Below the pieces are notes generated by a model, which worked only from the letters and a program-made list of their open reading frames with translations, did no database searches and was not told the origin of the DNA. From positions 1-15,177 of the forward strand of contig CALAFU010000032.1 in NCBI GenBank assembly GCA_937891325.1: a DNA stretch of 15,177 nt, given 5' to 3'. This DNA comes from an uncultured Candidatus Melainabacteria bacterium (GTDB taxonomy: Bacteria; Cyanobacteriota; Vampirovibrionia; Gastranaerophilales; Gastranaerophilaceae). Below, in pieces: positions 14,226-15,177 of the stretch. Within the stretch, counting starts at the first letter, position 1, and the number at the start of each line of letters is the position of its first letter. The position numbers and the translations under genes were made by a program.

Positions 14226-15106
14226 ACGCTAGTAAAAACGCGACTTTTAGACTTGATGATTTAAAGTCTAATTTAATGTTTTTGTTGCGTAGAATAACAA
14301 ATATAATTTTAATGTCATTCCGAACTTGTTTCGGAATCGCAATGTTATTCCAAAGAGACCATGCGACCCTGAATCAAGTTCAGGGTGACAAAATATTCAA
14401 AAAAGCCCTTGCCTTCACCCTAGCAGAAACCCTAATTGTAATGGGTATTATTGGTGTGGTTGCAGCGTTGACTATTCCAAACTTGAACTCATTAACTGCA
14501 GACAAAGAAAAAGTTGCTAAAGTAAAGAAAATTTATCAAAACCTAACAGATGCATTCGGTCGTGCTCAAGCAGTTTATGGACCTTTTAACGAGTGGTTTC
14601 TTACTGATTCTACTGCAACTGCACAAGCAACTCGTTTTGGTGATAGAATTTCTGAATTTATGAAAGTTTCTAAAAACTGTGGCGTAACAACAGATCAAGG
14701 TTGTTTTTCAAATAAAAAAACAATACAGAAAAAATCTGGTGGTGATTCTGGTGTCGTAGTAAATGATTCTTCTGCAAATTATTACAAATTAATTTTAGCA
14801 GATGGTTCATCATTAATCTTTTTTCCTCCAACTAGTGATGATGTTGCGGGTATATATGTTAATATAGATGGTCCAAATAAAGGCACTCCTATTTTAGGTA
14901 AAAATATTTTTTTGTTTAATATTAGTGAAGAAAACGGAGTTTATTATCAAAATTTTTCATCAAAGTTAGCATTTTGCTTTAATATGGGGCAATGTTCATT
15001 TTGGGTTATTCAAAATGATAATATGGATTACTTAAAAGCAGATTCTTCTGGCAAATGTCCTAATGGAAAAGTTTTAGATATGACAACAAATACTTCTTGC
15101 AAGTAA
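14201..15106 (+). CDS. Type IV pilin-like / pseudopilin protein
   Basis: A secretion/pilus-type subunit. The class III signal is KKALA|FTLAETLIVMG: cleavage expected after A71 by a prepilin peptidase, with the conserved Glu at +5 (E76), then a hydrophobic helix (72-95) that anchors the subunit and packs the filament core. The globular part has six Cys (160, 168, 259, 265, 286, 300), probably disulfide-bonded, and ends with a segment containing NMDYLK. As read from the ATG at 14201 the leader is 71 residues, far longer than the usual 6-25, and the ATG lacks an RBS. Residues 38-64 are encoded by a palindromic repeat. A later ATG (14345, M49) would give a 23-residue leader, though no Shine-Dalgarno is obvious there either. 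The true start may be 14178 after a frame change at the G tract. Surface filament or secretion role inferred. Confidence 0.75.
   Translation: MLSTFGGVNASKNATFRLDDLKSNLMFLLRRITNIILMSFRTCFGIAMLFQRDHATLNQVQGDKIFKKALAFTLAETLIVMGIIGVVAALTIPNLNSLTADKEKVAKVKKIYQNLTDAFGRAQAVYGPFNEWFLTDSTATAQATRFGDRISEFMKVSKNCGVTTDQGCFSNKKTIQKKSGGDSGVVVNDSSANYYKLILADGSSLIFFPPTSDDVAGIYVNIDGPNKGTPILGKNIFLFNISEENGVYYQNFSSKLAFCFNMGQCSFWVIQNDNMDYLKADSSGKCPNGKVLDMTTNTSCK
14247..14271 (+). repeat. 8-bp stem-loop between the G tract and the palindromic element
   Basis: TTAGACTT (14247-14254) and AAGTCTAA (14264-14271) pair perfectly around a 9-nt loop. A T-rich stretch (TTTAATGTTTTTG) follows, so it could act as a weak terminator or attenuator in the leader, or as one more hairpin of the repeat module. 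Confidence 0.4.
14313..14390. repeat. 78-bp nested palindromic element (REP/MITE-like)
   Basis: Imperfect 29-bp terminal inverted repeats, each starting TGTCA and ending TCGCA when read inward (left 14313-14341; right 14362-14390 on the minus strand), flank a 20-bp centre. Each arm is itself a hairpin with an 8-bp perfect stem: ATTCCGAA (14317-14324) / TTCGGAAT (14330-14337), and ACCCTGAA (14366-14373) / TTCAGGGT (14379-14386), both with 5-nt loops. Where the arms differ in stem sequence, both sides of the stem differ together, so pairing is kept. The element has no stop in the pilin frame and is read as MSFRTCFGI...QVQGDK. Confidence 0.8.
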
Positions 15107-15122
15107 CGAGTAAGTATAATTG

Positions 15123-15166
15123 TGTCATTCTGAACTTGTTTGACAAAGCGAACAAACGAAGAATGA
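15123..15166. repeat. Partial relative of the palindromic element after the pilin stop
   Basis: The left part (15123-15141) matches the left arm of the element at 14313 at 18 of 19 positions, in the same orientation; the match ends near 15141. TCATTCT (15125-15131) pairs with AGAATGA (15160-15166), and TTGTT (15136-15140) with AACAA (15151-15155), giving a two-part hairpin. The window ends 11 bp later, so its full extent is not visible. Confidence 0.6.
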
Positions 15167-15177
15167 GTTTTGTGAGC

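Noticed and set aside
1..15177. CRISPR arrays, tRNA or rRNA genes, insertion-sequence transposases
   Set aside because: I read both strands for regularly spaced direct repeats, cloverleaf-type ends, conserved rRNA blocks and transposase motifs and saw none.
15123..15177. Terminator for the pilin-like gene
   Set aside because: The hairpin here is better explained as a copy of the palindromic repeat, and no T-tract follows within the window.

Overview
The window is AT-rich, tightly packed bacterial chromosome. It most resembles a gut member of the non-photosynthetic cyanobacterial sister lineage (Candidatus Gastranaerophilales / Melainabacteria). That placement is inference: it rests on the pilin-like gene at the right end (N-terminus KKALAFTLAETLIVMGIIGV, a C-terminal NMDYLK segment and six Cys), the many TPR proteins, and the low GC. 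No marker gene in the window settles it.

Left part (1-4823). The minus-strand valyl-tRNA synthetase gene valS is cut by the window edge and lacks its C-terminus. Downstream of its divergent start lies a well-formed plus-strand promoter, about 85 nt of spacer and a strong terminator with no real ORF between them: a candidate small RNA. It converges on a minus-strand gene for a TPR / glycosyltransferase-9-like fusion, whose only visible promoter would give a leaderless mRNA. Divergent from that is a two-gene operon: a membrane-anchored SIMPL (YggE-like) protein and a DUF4186 protein, the second starting 1 nt after the first stops.

Middle (4809-8698). rmlC-rmlB-rmlA sit in that order on the minus strand and convert glucose-1-phosphate to dTDP-4-keto-6-deoxy-L-lyxo-hexulose, the step before dTDP-L-rhamnose. 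rmlD is not in the window. A nitrilase-superfamily amidohydrolase gene lies upstream on the same strand. A four-TPR protein is transcribed divergently from it, from a short region with overlapping -10 boxes.

Right-centre (8800-12572). A two-gene plus-strand operon encodes a cytosolic ACE-like (M2-type) zinc metallopeptidase and an unrecognised protein built of five copies of a ~26-residue beta-type repeat. A bidirectional terminator separates it from a convergent gene for a membrane-anchored matrixin-type metzincin fused to TPRs.

Right end (12666-15177). A MATE-family efflux gene is followed by the most unusual stretch. A near-consensus promoter and strong RBS lead into a 15-codon ORF that ends right after a run of seven Gs. 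One extra G would fuse this ORF in frame with the downstream type IV pilin-like gene, so the run could be an on/off (phase-variation) switch. Between the switch and the pilin body is a 78-bp nested palindromic element. It is read in frame as protein, and its two hairpins differ by compensatory changes. A related repeat copy follows the pilin stop codon.
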